The position numbers and the translations under genes were made by a program. Source: Deltaproteobacteria bacterium (GTDB lineage Bacteria; Desulfobacterota; Binatia; UBA9968). Taken from it: a stretch of DNA of 9,325 nt. Each line of letters opens with the position of its first letter. Position 1 is the stretch's first letter. Positions 1 to 6,889 of the stretch are shown piece by piece. The stretch lies in NCBI GenBank assembly GCA_005879435.1, contig VBKX01000104.1:12023-21347 (forward strand), read 5' to 3'. Below the pieces are notes generated by a model that made no database searches, was not told the DNA's origin, and saw nothing but the letters and a program-made list of their open reading frames with translations.

Positions 1-582
1 CGCGCCGCGGCGCGCCTCTAGCATCAGCTTATGATTGCCCCAGTGGTGCAAGTCGGGAGAAAAAGACATCCACATATGCGCCCGCGGAGCGCTGACGGGC
101 CGGTGGATCAAAGCCCACTGCCCGCCGAAACGACGGGGAAGTAACGCCGCATCTTTATCTTCCGGCGACATGATGACACCATAGCGCTCGAAAGTATGAA
201 AATCCTCAGTCAGCGCCAGAGATACGCCGGGGCCATCGCGCGAGAATGCCGTATAGACAACAGCATACTTGCCTAATTCGGAGAGGTAGGTAATGCGCGG
301 GTCTTCAATGCCCCACACCTCTTCCGGGAAGTGTTCAGGATCAGCTAGCAGCGTTGGCCGGGATTCAATCCGCCAGTTGTCCAAGCCGTTGTCGGAACGG
401 GCGACGGTAAAATGAGAATGGCCCCGGCGATCTTCGACGCGACACAACAACAAAGTAGTTCCATCGGGCAGCAGGGTAGCGGCGGGGTTGAAAATGCTGT
501 TGACCGGATAGGGCCAGTTAGCGGCGCTCAAGATCGGATTGCGTTTGTGACGGTGAAAAAGTTCGGTGTGTTGATTGTTCAT
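1..582 (-). CDS. GH130 family glycoside phosphorylase/hydrolase, 3' end outside the window
   Basis: Read on the minus strand from an ATG, the frame stays open for 194 codons to the window edge, so roughly the last third or more of a normal GH130 protein is missing. Visible family features are FNPAATLLPDG at residues 31-41, the CRVEDRRG segment at 47-54, IEDPRITY at 92-99 (where the family's catalytic Asp is expected, here D94) and KDAALLP at 143-149, followed by HRP at 160-162. GH130 enzymes act on beta-mannosides, mostly by reversible phosphorolysis and in some subfamilies by hydrolysis; the subfamily cannot be fixed here. There is no signal peptide, so it is probably cytoplasmic. It starts 10 nt after the stop of the glycosyltransferase fusion, with a short GGGAA ribosome site 4 nt before the ATG, which implies one transcript. 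Family assignment is firm; substrate is unknown. Confidence 0.9.
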   Translation of the reverse strand, partial: MNNQHTELFHRHKRNPILSAANWPYPVNSIFNPAATLLPDGTTLLLCRVEDRRGHSHFTVARSDNGLDNWRIESRPTLLADPEHFPEEVWGIEDPRITYLSELGKYAVVYTAFSRDGPGVSLALTEDFHTFERYGVIMSPEDKDAALLPRRFGGQWALIHRPVSAPRAHMWMSFSPDLHHWGNHKLMLEARRGA

Positions 583-592
583 TAAGTTCCCA

Positions 593-2971
593 TTACAAAT
601 CACGTTCAGCGGGGCTAGACGACGTTAGTATTTCTACGCCGACTTCGTCCCGATCGCCCACATCACGCTGAGTGATGCGCGCGACACTCTCTCCTGGTTC
701 TATGGACGCCGATGTCGTCTCAGCCAAGCGCAGTTCCAGCACCGCCTGAAGATAAGCGAGAGAAGATTCTGCGCCTTGATTTTCGTTCGGGCGGTCGGGA
801 TGCAAACCGTCTCGACAACCACCGGTTGTCGGATCATAAATCGGCAGGCCCAGGTCGTTGCGACCGAGGAACCAGTCGAAAGCGCGTCGGGCTTCTTTGT
901 ACCAGCTCTTGTCTCCCGTGATCCGGTGCGCTTCGAGGCAAGCCGATACCATGGCTTGAGCCTCAACCGGTTGCTGATCGAATCGGGCGCGCTCGCCACC
1001 ACGTTGATAAAAACCGTTGGAGCCGATCGGCACAAAATAGCCTCCGGCCTCTTCCGCGCGCTGTAAGTCGGCCAGCCAACTGAGCGACTCCAGTCCGGCT
1101 TCGCTCATGTCGTTATTGGGTATGCCTTGGCCGCACATGAGCAAAGCGTGCGGCAGCGCGGCGTTGCAGTAGGTCAGCGATTTTTCGTACCAGCGCCATT
1201 TATCCGCGCGATTATTTTGATACAGCTTCAGCAACCGCCCGGCCAGTTGCTCACGCACCTGGGTGACTCTGCGGTCACCGGCGAAGCGGCGAAGATATTC
1301 GTGGATGCCGATGAGCGCAAAAGCCCAGGCCCGTGGGCTGCTCGTGTGCAGAATGGCCGGCAACGCCTTCTCGAATACCCAGCCGGCCATACTCTGAAGG
1401 GCCGGCGTATTCGAACGGCCCAATACCGTACCCAGGGCCCACAAGGTGCGGCCGTGACTGTCGTCAGACCCGTTCTCCTCCAGCCAGTTGCGTTGATAGT
1501 CCATGAAATTTCGGAAGCGTCCGGTCTCGCTATTGAAGGCGTACCAGACAAACGCGAAATAGCGTGACGTTAGGTCCGAGGTCTCCTCATTGCCGAGCTC
1601 TTCCAGAAGAGCGCTCACCGTCAGCGCGCGCGCGTTGTCGTCGATGGTGTAGCCCTCGCGATAGTTGGGCACGGTAAAAATAGCGTGTTGAAACATGCCG
1701 GTATCATCCGTCATGCGGCGTAAGTGATCGAGTTTGAGGACGGGCAGTTCGGCCGGACGTTTGTCGAGTGCTTTGACGACAAAGCCGGGAGCGCTGAAGT
1801 GCCGCCGTTCGGCTCGGGCGCGCTGAAAACTCTCCATGTAACGGCGCGCGACCTGCGGCCAGATCATCTCCCGCCCATATAGATAGGCGCGCTTGCGCAT
1901 GGCGTGGCGCTTGGCCTCGTTATCCAACAAATCGATCACTTGCTCGGCCAACGCCGCCGGGTCACGGAACGGTACCAGCACGCCACGCTCGTCCGCCAGC
2001 ACCTCATCGGCGTACCAATAGGGCGTCGAAATGACCGCCTTGCCCGCTCCCACGGTGTAGGCCAGGGTACCCGAGACGATCTGTGCCGGGTTGAGATAGG
2101 GCGTGATGTAAATATCAGCGGCGCCGATGAACTCAACGAGCTCCTCCAAACTGACGAATCGGTTGTAGAAGATCACCTGGCCCTCGACGCCTTTCTCTTG
2201 TGCCAACCATTGCAGCGAGAACCGGTAGGCTTCGCCGTCGTGGCGCATGACATGCGGATGCGTCGCGCCGACAATGAAGTACACCACGTTGGGATGCTTG
2301 GCTAGAATGGCAGGGAGAGCGGAGATGACGTTTTCGATTCCTTTGTTCGCCGATAGCAAGCCAAAACTCAGCAAGACGATCTTACCTTCGACGCCAAACA
2401 GGTCTTTGTGAAAACTCGGATCGACAAAAGGTAGATCGGGGATGCCATGTGGAATCAAGTCGATCTTATCCGGTGAAACATGATAAATCTCTTGCAGGAA
2501 TTCCGCGCCGCGCTTGCTCATGACAACCAGGCGATCCGACAAGCCCGCGACCTCGATTAAAACCCTTCGCTGGTGCGCGTCGGGTTCACGGAGAATCGTG
2601 TGCAGGGTCGTGACGATGGGCACGCGCAGATCACGCAGGAGAGTCAGGATGTGACTGCCGGCCCGCCCGCCGATGATGCCATACTCGAATTGCAGGCAGA
2701 CCAGGTCCACACTGTTGATATTCAAGAAGTCGGCGGCGCGCCGATAAGACTCAAGATCTTTCTCCGTCAGTTCAAATCGAACGCGCGGTGGATACGCGTA
2801 GCCGTCTTCGACGTCGTTCACCGGCACGGCAATGCAAGTCGTGTCACTGTGTTCGGCGGCAATGGCCTCGCACAGATCGGTAGTAAACGTCGCTATGCCG
2901 CACTGGCGCGGCAAGTAATTTCCAATAAACGCAATCCGGCTGATCGGTGATCGGTTAGGGTTGTGTGGCAT
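593..2971 (-). CDS. GT4-type glycosyltransferase fused to a C-terminal alpha/alpha-barrel glycosidase-like domain
   Basis: This 792-residue protein has two parts. Residues 1 to about 390 form a GT-B glycosyltransferase of the GT4 type: an N-terminal Rossmann segment with GNYLPRQCGIATFT, LIPHGIPD near the domain hinge, LLSFGLLSANKGIENV at the start of the donor-binding half, and ITPYLNPAQIVSGTLAY in the place of the usual EX7E motif. Residues from about 410 to 770 are helical with YTIDDNARAL (near 440), GSDDSHGR (near 500) and RPNENQGAESSLAY (near 730), features I associate with six-hairpin glycosidase-like domains. Such a fusion next to GH130 suggests making or remodelling a mannose-type oligosaccharide or polymer, but donor and acceptor are unknown. 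The EX7E glutamates are replaced by Q297 and Y305. The start is supported by an AAAGGAGGAG ribosome site 9 nt upstream. No signal peptide is evident. Confidence 0.88.
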   Translation of the reverse strand: MPHNPNRSPISRIAFIGNYLPRQCGIATFTTDLCEAIAAEHSDTTCIAVPVNDVEDGYAYPPRVRFELTEKDLESYRRAADFLNINSVDLVCLQFEYGIIGGRAGSHILTLLRDLRVPIVTTLHTILREPDAHQRRVLIEVAGLSDRLVVMSKRGAEFLQEIYHVSPDKIDLIPHGIPDLPFVDPSFHKDLFGVEGKIVLLSFGLLSANKGIENVISALPAILAKHPNVVYFIVGATHPHVMRHDGEAYRFSLQWLAQEKGVEGQVIFYNRFVSLEELVEFIGAADIYITPYLNPAQIVSGTLAYTVGAGKAVISTPYWYADEVLADERGVLVPFRDPAALAEQVIDLLDNEAKRHAMRKRAYLYGREMIWPQVARRYMESFQRARAERRHFSAPGFVVKALDKRPAELPVLKLDHLRRMTDDTGMFQHAIFTVPNYREGYTIDDNARALTVSALLEELGNEETSDLTSRYFAFVWYAFNSETGRFRNFMDYQRNWLEENGSDDSHGRTLWALGTVLGRSNTPALQSMAGWVFEKALPAILHTSSPRAWAFALIGIHEYLRRFAGDRRVTQVREQLAGRLLKLYQNNRADKWRWYEKSLTYCNAALPHALLMCGQGIPNNDMSEAGLESLSWLADLQRAEEAGGYFVPIGSNGFYQRGGERARFDQQPVEAQAMVSACLEAHRITGDKSWYKEARRAFDWFLGRNDLGLPIYDPTTGGCRDGLHPDRPNENQGAESSLAYLQAVLELRLAETTSASIEPGESVARITQRDVGDRDEVGVEILTSSSPAERDL

Positions 2972-2990
2972 GAGGAAAATCTCCTCCTTT
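2972..2990 (-). promoter_or_regulatory. strong Shine-Dalgarno site inside a small hairpin
   Basis: On the minus strand AAAGGAGGAG (2981-2990) is a near-perfect ribosome site. Its GAGGA can pair with TCCTC that directly precedes the ATG (2972-2986), giving a 5-bp stem with a 5-nt loop. The pairing is exact in the sequence; that it reduces translation of the glycosyltransferase is inference. Confidence 0.55.
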
Positions 2991-3035
2991 CTGACGGTCG
3001 CTACAGGTGTTCTCCGTTATTTTCCGGCCCATAAA

Positions 3036-3070
3036 CGCAAAAGGCGGTTACCCTAGGGACCGCCTCTGCG
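3036..3070 (-). terminator. terminator-like or attenuator hairpin in the glycosyltransferase leader
   Basis: A 12-pair stem with one bulged base encloses a 10-nt loop. Its core is AGGCGGT/ACCGCCT. Read on the minus strand one pair is a G-U wobble, while on the plus strand the same position is an A-C mismatch, and only the minus reading is followed by a T-rich run (TTTTGCGTTTAT). This favours a minus-strand RNA. It lies 65 nt before the glycosyltransferase start, so it would be a leader attenuator or would end an unknown upstream minus transcript. It does not match a riboswitch class I can name. Confidence 0.45.
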
Positions 3071-3073
3071 AAA

Positions 3074-3094
3074 CTCGGAAAAATTTAGACCGAG
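3074..3094. repeat. short inverted repeat CTCGG/CCGAG
   Basis: Five exact pairs around an 11-nt A/T-rich loop, directly next to the larger hairpin in the same leader. On the plus strand it is followed by AATGTTTTTATTT, which gives it a weak terminator look in that direction. The stem is short and could be chance. Confidence 0.25.
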
Positions 3095-3135
3095 AATGTT
3101 TTTATTTGGACGTTAGGTCAGTAATCGTTCTACTG

Positions 3136-3144
3136 AGTATATCA
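3136..3144 (-). promoter_or_regulatory. candidate extended -10 promoter for the glycosyltransferase/GH130 unit
   Basis: The minus strand reads TGATATACT, which fits an extended -10 element (TG-N-TATACT, one mismatch to TATAAT). The matching -35 position (CTATCT) is poor. If used, the transcript would start near 3129 and have a leader of about 160 nt holding the hairpins listed here. Based only on motif resemblance. Confidence 0.3.
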
Positions 3145-3148
3145 GACG

Positions 3149-3193
3149 GCAAGCGTAAAGATAGCCCAGAATGAGAATGAATAATACGCTTGC
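3149..3193. repeat. 9-bp perfect inverted repeat, possible operator
   Basis: GCAAGCGTA (3149-3157) and TACGCTTGC (3185-3193) are exact reverse complements separated by 27 nt. The repeat brackets the -35 region of the candidate minus-strand promoter, a layout that would suit a repressor or activator site. A related sequence, CGCAAGCCCGCTTGCG, recurs as a compact hairpin at 3403-3418. Confidence 0.4.
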
Positions 3194-3667
3194 GGAAGGT
3201 ACCGCGACGGATCGACCGTTGTGCTGATGATTTCGGGCGTCGCTGCTGTACAGACGCCGGATAATGCATCGGAATTGGATTAGCGACGCTCAAGTCGGAA
3301 GTGCCAGGAGTCAGGGTCGACCAAAGAGATCGCGCAATTCTGCCGGGTGAACTGCGGCATCACGTTTCCGATATTCGCCAAGACGGCTGTCGTCGGCGCA
3401 AACGCAAGCCCGCTTGCGCTGAAACAATAGTCGTTCAAACCGTTCAACTTCTTTGCGCTGCAAATCCGTTTAGCTTGTCTTCGATAAGTCCTCTGTCGTT
3501 TCATAGGATTTACCTAGCCGCCAATCTGCAGTCCCCTCATTGATTTTGGCAGCGATTGCGAGAAGATTAATCATGGTTAGAGCGGGATCGGGTTGGTGGA
3601 GTGCAAAATCGATTTTCCGCTCTGGCTCGCTACCCCTACGCTGACCCTAAATGAGAGGCAACAGGTT
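3194..3667. other. intergenic region without a supported gene
   Basis: About 470 nt between the divergent units. Short frames occur on both strands (a 74-codon minus frame at 3280-3504 and an 80-codon plus frame at 3301-3543), but they overlap each other, lack good ribosome sites and resemble no family I know. Small inverted repeats are GGCGTC/GACGCC (3237-3258) and CGCAAG/CTTGCG (3403-3418). The promoter of the sigma factor gene should lie here, but I cannot point to a convincing one. No copy of the TGTCGA-N17-CGACTAT element is present. Confidence 0.5.
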
Positions 3668-4939
3668 ATGGATCGCAACCCACAAGTCGGCTTAGGGACT
3701 GCGGCTGAACACGCGCGCCACATAGTAGACGCCGTCTATCGCTCAGATTCCCGCCATGTCCACGCTACGTTAATCCGCCTGCTCGGCGACTTCGATATCG
3801 CCGAGGAGGCGCTGCACGACGCATTCAGGGCCGCTTTGGAGCAATGGCCACGCGATGGTGTGCCTGCCAATCCGCGCGCCTGGCTGGTATCGACGGGTCG
3901 GTTCAAAGCCATAGACGCAATTCGCCGGCGCACCCGATTCGAGCCGTTGCCCGACGATATCGACAGGCGAATCGTGACTGAAACCGACGATCCGGAGGCG
4001 TGGAACGACGAAAGCATCAAAGACGACCGCCTGCGCCTAATCTTCACCTGCTGTCATCCAGCTCTGTCGCCGGACGCTCAAGTGGCGATGACCTTGCGCG
4101 AAGTCTGCGGCCTCACCACCGAGGAGGTCGCGCGAGCCTTTCTCTCATCGACGCCCACAGTTGCACAGCGCATCGTGCGCGCCAAGGCAAAGATTCGCAA
4201 CGCGCGCATTCCCTATGAAGTACCCTCGGCGACCGATCTCCCGGACCGGCTCGATGCCGTGCTTCGGGTCGTCTACCTCGTGTTTAACGAGGGATACTCC
4301 GCGTCATCCGGTACGGCACTCACGCGGCACGATCTTTCGAGCGAAGCGATCAGCCTCGGTCGGCTGCTTGTGGAGTTGCTGCCGGAGCCGGAAGCGCTCG
4401 GACTGCTCGCGCTGATGCTGCTGCACGACTCGCGCCGCGCCGCGCGCACATCGCCGAGCGGGGAGTTGATCCTGCTTAATGACCAGGACCGCTTGCTTTG
4501 GAACAGAGACCAAATCTCGGAGGGCATGGCGGTTGTGGAACAGGCGTTGGCGGCACGCGACATCGGTCCATACAGCATCCAAGCAGCGATCGCAGCCGTG
4601 CACGCGAGCGCACTCAACGCCGCAGCCACGGACTGGGCCCAGATCGTGGCACTCTATGACCTGCTGACGAGGGCGGAGCCGTCGCCCGTGATCGAGCTGA
4701 ACCGCGCGGTGGCAGTGGCGATGCGCGACGGGCCGACTGCGGGGCTCGCGCTGATCGACGCCATCCTTAGACGCGGCGATCTTGCGGACTACCACCTCGC
4801 CCATGCGGCGCGGGCGGACCTCTGCCGGCGGCTGGGGCGAACCGCAGAAGCCCGAGCTTCCTACGAACGAGCTCTGAGCCTCACGGAGCAGAAGCCGGAG
4901 CGGCGCTTTCTGGAGCGGCGGCTGGCAGAATTGGGCTGA
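3668..4939 (+). CDS. ECF42-type RNA polymerase sigma factor with C-terminal TPR-like extension
   Basis: With the ATG at 3668 the protein has 423 residues, a usual ECF42 length; earlier in-frame TTG and GTG codons at 3593 and 3596 would add 25 residues that do not look like the family. GAGAGG lies 9 nt before the chosen ATG. Region 2 spans about residues 15-85 (AEEALHDAFRAALEQWP, then NPRAWLVSTGRFKAIDAIRR). Region 4 spans about 120-185 (FTCCHPAL at 126-133, LTTEEVARAF, TVAQRIVRAKAKIR). The rest, with NEGYSASSG from 207, is the long C-terminal domain (DUF6596/TPR-like) that defines ECF42 and replaces anti-sigma control in this group. ECF42 genes are known to neighbour DGPF (YCII-like) proteins, exactly as here. 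It likely directs RNA polymerase to the two TGTCGA-N17-CGACTAT elements downstream. The activating signal is unknown. Confidence 0.93.
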   Translation: MDRNPQVGLGTAAEHARHIVDAVYRSDSRHVHATLIRLLGDFDIAEEALHDAFRAALEQWPRDGVPANPRAWLVSTGRFKAIDAIRRRTRFEPLPDDIDRRIVTETDDPEAWNDESIKDDRLRLIFTCCHPALSPDAQVAMTLREVCGLTTEEVARAFLSSTPTVAQRIVRAKAKIRNARIPYEVPSATDLPDRLDAVLRVVYLVFNEGYSASSGTALTRHDLSSEAISLGRLLVELLPEPEALGLLALMLLHDSRRAARTSPSGELILLNDQDRLLWNRDQISEGMAVVEQALAARDIGPYSIQAAIAAVHASALNAAATDWAQIVALYDLLTRAEPSPVIELNRAVAVAMRDGPTAGLALIDAILRRGDLADYHLAHAARADLCRRLGRTAEARASYERALSLTEQKPERRFLERRLAELG

Positions 4940-4952
4940 GATCGAATCGCGA

Positions 4953-4982
4953 TGTCGATTCTGGCTTTGGCCGAACGACTAT
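4953..4982 (+). promoter_or_regulatory. predicted ECF42-dependent promoter 1 (TGTCGA-N17-CGACTAT)
   Basis: TGTCGA (4953-4958), a 17-nt spacer and CGACTAT (4976-4982) lie between the sigma gene and the first DGPF gene. The same two blocks with the same spacing recur at 6890-6919. From memory, the promoter motif reported for ECF42 in Streptomyces has TGTCGA at -35 and CGA at -10, which agrees. Transcription would start near 4990, leaving a leader of about 60 nt before the GTG start. Confidence 0.8.
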
Positions 4983-5050
4983 CTAATGTCACAGAGCTAG
5001 GCAGCCAGTTGAGATCGGGCTAGCCCCAAATCAAAAAATGGAGGAATGAA

Positions 5051-5929
5051 GTGAAATTCATGATTTTAATTAAGGCCACTACGGACTCGGAAGCAGGGGT
5101 GATGCCAAGCGAGCAGCTCCTGACCGAAATGGGCAAGTTCAACGAAGAATTGGTGAAAGCCGGCGTAATGCTCGCGGGCGAGGGGCTCCATCCGAGTTCC
5201 AAGGGCGCGCGCGTCAAGTTCTCCGGCGGAAAGCGAACTGTGATCGATGGCCCCTTCGCCGAGACCAAGGAGCTGATCGCCGGCTTCTGGCTGTGGCAGG
5301 TGAAGTCGAAGGAAGAGGCGATCGAATGGGTCAAGCGCTGCCCCAATCCCCATAACGAGGAGACGGAGGTCGAGATCCGCCAGCTGTTCGAGGCTGAGGA
5401 CTTCGGTGCCGAGTTCACGCCCGAGCTCAGAAGACAGGAAGCCGGCATTCGCGCGCAAGCGCTGGGCCTCGGAGCACCCAGATTTGAACATGGCAGGGAA
5501 ATGATTGTAGCTGGTTTGAATGAGAGCTACACGTTCGAGACCCGCGTCAAAATTCCCGTTCAATGGGAACGTTTCGTTCCGCATATCGGCAAGGTTCCCG
5601 GACAGATGGGCAACATTGCATATGGTATCTGCTGGAATAATCGGCCGGGGCAGGGATTCGATTATCTCTCCGGCGTTGAAGTGAAGGATGGCGCGAAGCT
5701 GCCGGGCGAATTGCTAACCGTACGTCTTCCCGCCCGAGAATATGCGATCTTCACGCACCGGGACCATGTTTCTGCCATCGGTAATACAATCGACAAAATT
5801 TGGAATAACTGGCGCCCTCAATCGGGACTGAAAGTGGCCGACGCGCCGAGCTTCGAACGCTACACCGAAGAGTTCAATTCGCAAACCGGCATGGGGGGAA
5901 TGGAAATCTGGATTCCTCTCGCGGAGTGA
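5051..5929 (+). CDS. DGPF (YCII-related) domain fused to GyrI/AraC-type effector-binding domain
   Basis: The 292-residue protein starts at GTG with GGAGG 6 nt upstream; the MKFMILIK that follows is the usual first strand of DGPF proteins, which supports this start over nearby ATGs that hit stops at once. Residues 1 to about 135 are a YCII-related domain with the signature DGPFAETKE from residue 66. From about 143 (PRFEHGREMIVAGL) to the end is an effector-binding domain as in GyrI/Rob and the C-termini of some AraC or MerR regulators, with YTFETRVKIPVQWERF, GNIAYGICWNN and ending GMEIWIPL. No DNA-binding domain is present. DGPF domains have no established reaction; effector-binding domains bind hydrophobic or cationic small molecules, so the fusion may bind or process a toxic ligand. 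It follows predicted ECF42 promoter 1 and is likely induced by the adjacent sigma factor. Domain calls are firm, function is not. Confidence 0.9.
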   Translation: MKFMILIKATTDSEAGVMPSEQLLTEMGKFNEELVKAGVMLAGEGLHPSSKGARVKFSGGKRTVIDGPFAETKELIAGFWLWQVKSKEEAIEWVKRCPNPHNEETEVEIRQLFEAEDFGAEFTPELRRQEAGIRAQALGLGAPRFEHGREMIVAGLNESYTFETRVKIPVQWERFVPHIGKVPGQMGNIAYGICWNNRPGQGFDYLSGVEVKDGAKLPGELLTVRLPAREYAIFTHRDHVSAIGNTIDKIWNNWRPQSGLKVADAPSFERYTEEFNSQTGMGGMEIWIPLAE

Positions 5930-5940
5930 GACTCGCGTCC

Positions 5941-5984
5941 AAAGTTTTCAGCCACACTCATGTTCTCTTAGATATAAAAACTTT
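5941..5984. repeat. AT-rich inverted repeat AAAGTTTT/AAAACTTT
   Basis: Exact 8-bp arms (5941-5948 and 5977-5984) with a 28-nt loop lie just after the stop of the DGPF/effector-binding fusion. There is no GC-rich stem or T-run, so it is a weak candidate for transcript end or processing. It could be chance in an AT-rich gap. Confidence 0.25.
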
Positions 5985-6096
5985 CAGGGCGTGTTCACTC
6001 TCGAACGATAGATGGATCAAATGACAATTCAAAGGACCGAAACGAATACTATTAACTGACTCACAACGCATTATAACGGCAGAAAGAAGGTTACTT

Positions 6097-6576
6097 ATGA
6101 AAAAGAAAGTTAGACCCACCCCGAAAGGATACCACGCGGTCACACCATATCTGAGTGTCAAGGGCGCGGCCAGCGCCATCGCGTTTTACAAAAAGGCTTT
6201 TGGAGCCAAGGAGATCATGCGCATGCCGGGGCCGGGCGGAACCATCGGTCACGCCGAAATTCAAATCGGCGATTCTCGCATCATGCTCGCCGACGAATAT
6301 CCAGAGATGAACTTTCGGAGTCCGCAGGCTTTTGGCGGCACCCCGGTGGCCATTAGTCTCTACGTGCAAGATGTGGATAGGGTCGTGAAAAAAGCCATCG
6401 CAGGGGGTGCAAAAGTATTGCGTCCAGTCACGGACCAGTTCTACGGCGACCGGAGTGGCTCACTGGAAGACCCCTTTGGGCATGTCTGGCACGTGGCAAC
6501 CCACAAAGAAGATATCCCAATGAAGGAATTAAAAAAACGCGCGGCGGCTATGGCTGCGTCAGCAGAGAAAACATAA
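6097..6576 (+). CDS. VOC superfamily protein (glyoxalase fold, PhnB-like)
   Basis: A 159-residue protein of normal length for a single-chain VOC pair. The two beta-alpha-beta-beta-beta modules are visible: the first from GYHAVTPYLSVKGAASAIAF (residues 11-30) through GHAEIQIGDSRIMLAD near 50-65, the second from VAISLYVQDVDRVVKKAI near 85-102 through YGDRSGSLEDPFGHVWHVATH near 115-136. The histidines and acidic residues at GYH, GHAE and the GHVWHV strand are in the places where VOC proteins carry metal ligands. The family includes glyoxalases, dioxygenases and drug-binding resistance proteins; this subgroup usually has no assigned reaction. AAGAAGG sits 6 nt before the ATG. It has its own upstream gap of 167 nt and no TGTCGA-type element, so it may be read through from the preceding gene or have another promoter. 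The lysine-rich tail is not part of the fold. Confidence 0.87.
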   Translation: MKKKVRPTPKGYHAVTPYLSVKGAASAIAFYKKAFGAKEIMRMPGPGGTIGHAEIQIGDSRIMLADEYPEMNFRSPQAFGGTPVAISLYVQDVDRVVKKAIAGGAKVLRPVTDQFYGDRSGSLEDPFGHVWHVATHKEDIPMKELKKRAAAMAASAEKT

Positions 6577-6889
6577 GAGCGTAGAACAAAAGTTTTCGTT
6601 ACAGCATTTGATGAGTGGACCCAAGGTCCAACGACAGAATTTTCGACCGGAGTTGAAATATATATCGGTAGTTCATCGCGGCGAACAGGTTCGACATGAG
6701 ACACTGGCAGCCGGACGGATTCCGGGCTCACGCATCGACAATTGTTGGGTTCCGATCCGCGCGGCACACCCTGGTCTGCTTTCCGTTTGAACGTGAGAGG
6801 AGCTTAGGATCGTGAAAGTCGCGGTAAGTAGTCGAGATACAAGACATAAGATACATCCGGGGCTTGGCAGGAGAATATTTTTGAAACGC
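6577..6889 (+). other. intergenic gap without a supported gene
   Basis: About 310 nt. It holds a short perfect hairpin, TGGACC-CAA-GGTCCA (6616-6630), 40 nt after the VOC stop; no T-run follows, so it is not a classical terminator. A 60-codon frame from 6608 has no ribosome site and no family resemblance. The gap is unusually long for this compact gene array and might hold a lost gene, but nothing recognisable remains. Confidence 0.45.

Noticed and set aside
3031..3094. Cyclic-di-GMP (GEMM) type riboswitch in the glycosyltransferase leader
   Set aside because: ACGCAAA-like words occur, but on the plus strand, and the conserved GEMM core and tetraloop-receptor layout are absent.
3280..3504. 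74-codon minus-strand frame in the intergenic region
   Set aside because: Poor ribosome site, overlapped by an equally long plus-strand frame, and no family resemblance.
3593..3667. N-terminal extension of the sigma factor from TTG or GTG
   Set aside because: The added 25 residues do not resemble ECF42 N-termini, the start codons are rare types without a good ribosome site, and the ATG at 3668 gives a normal family length.
4304..4804. Long antisense frame inside the sigma factor gene, and similar ones opposite the DGPF genes
   Set aside because: They mirror GC-rich codons of well-identified genes on the other strand and have no family resemblance or ribosome sites.
6608..6790. 60-codon plus-strand frame between the VOC genes
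   Set aside because: No ribosome site, no recognisable domain, and part of it overlaps a palindrome.
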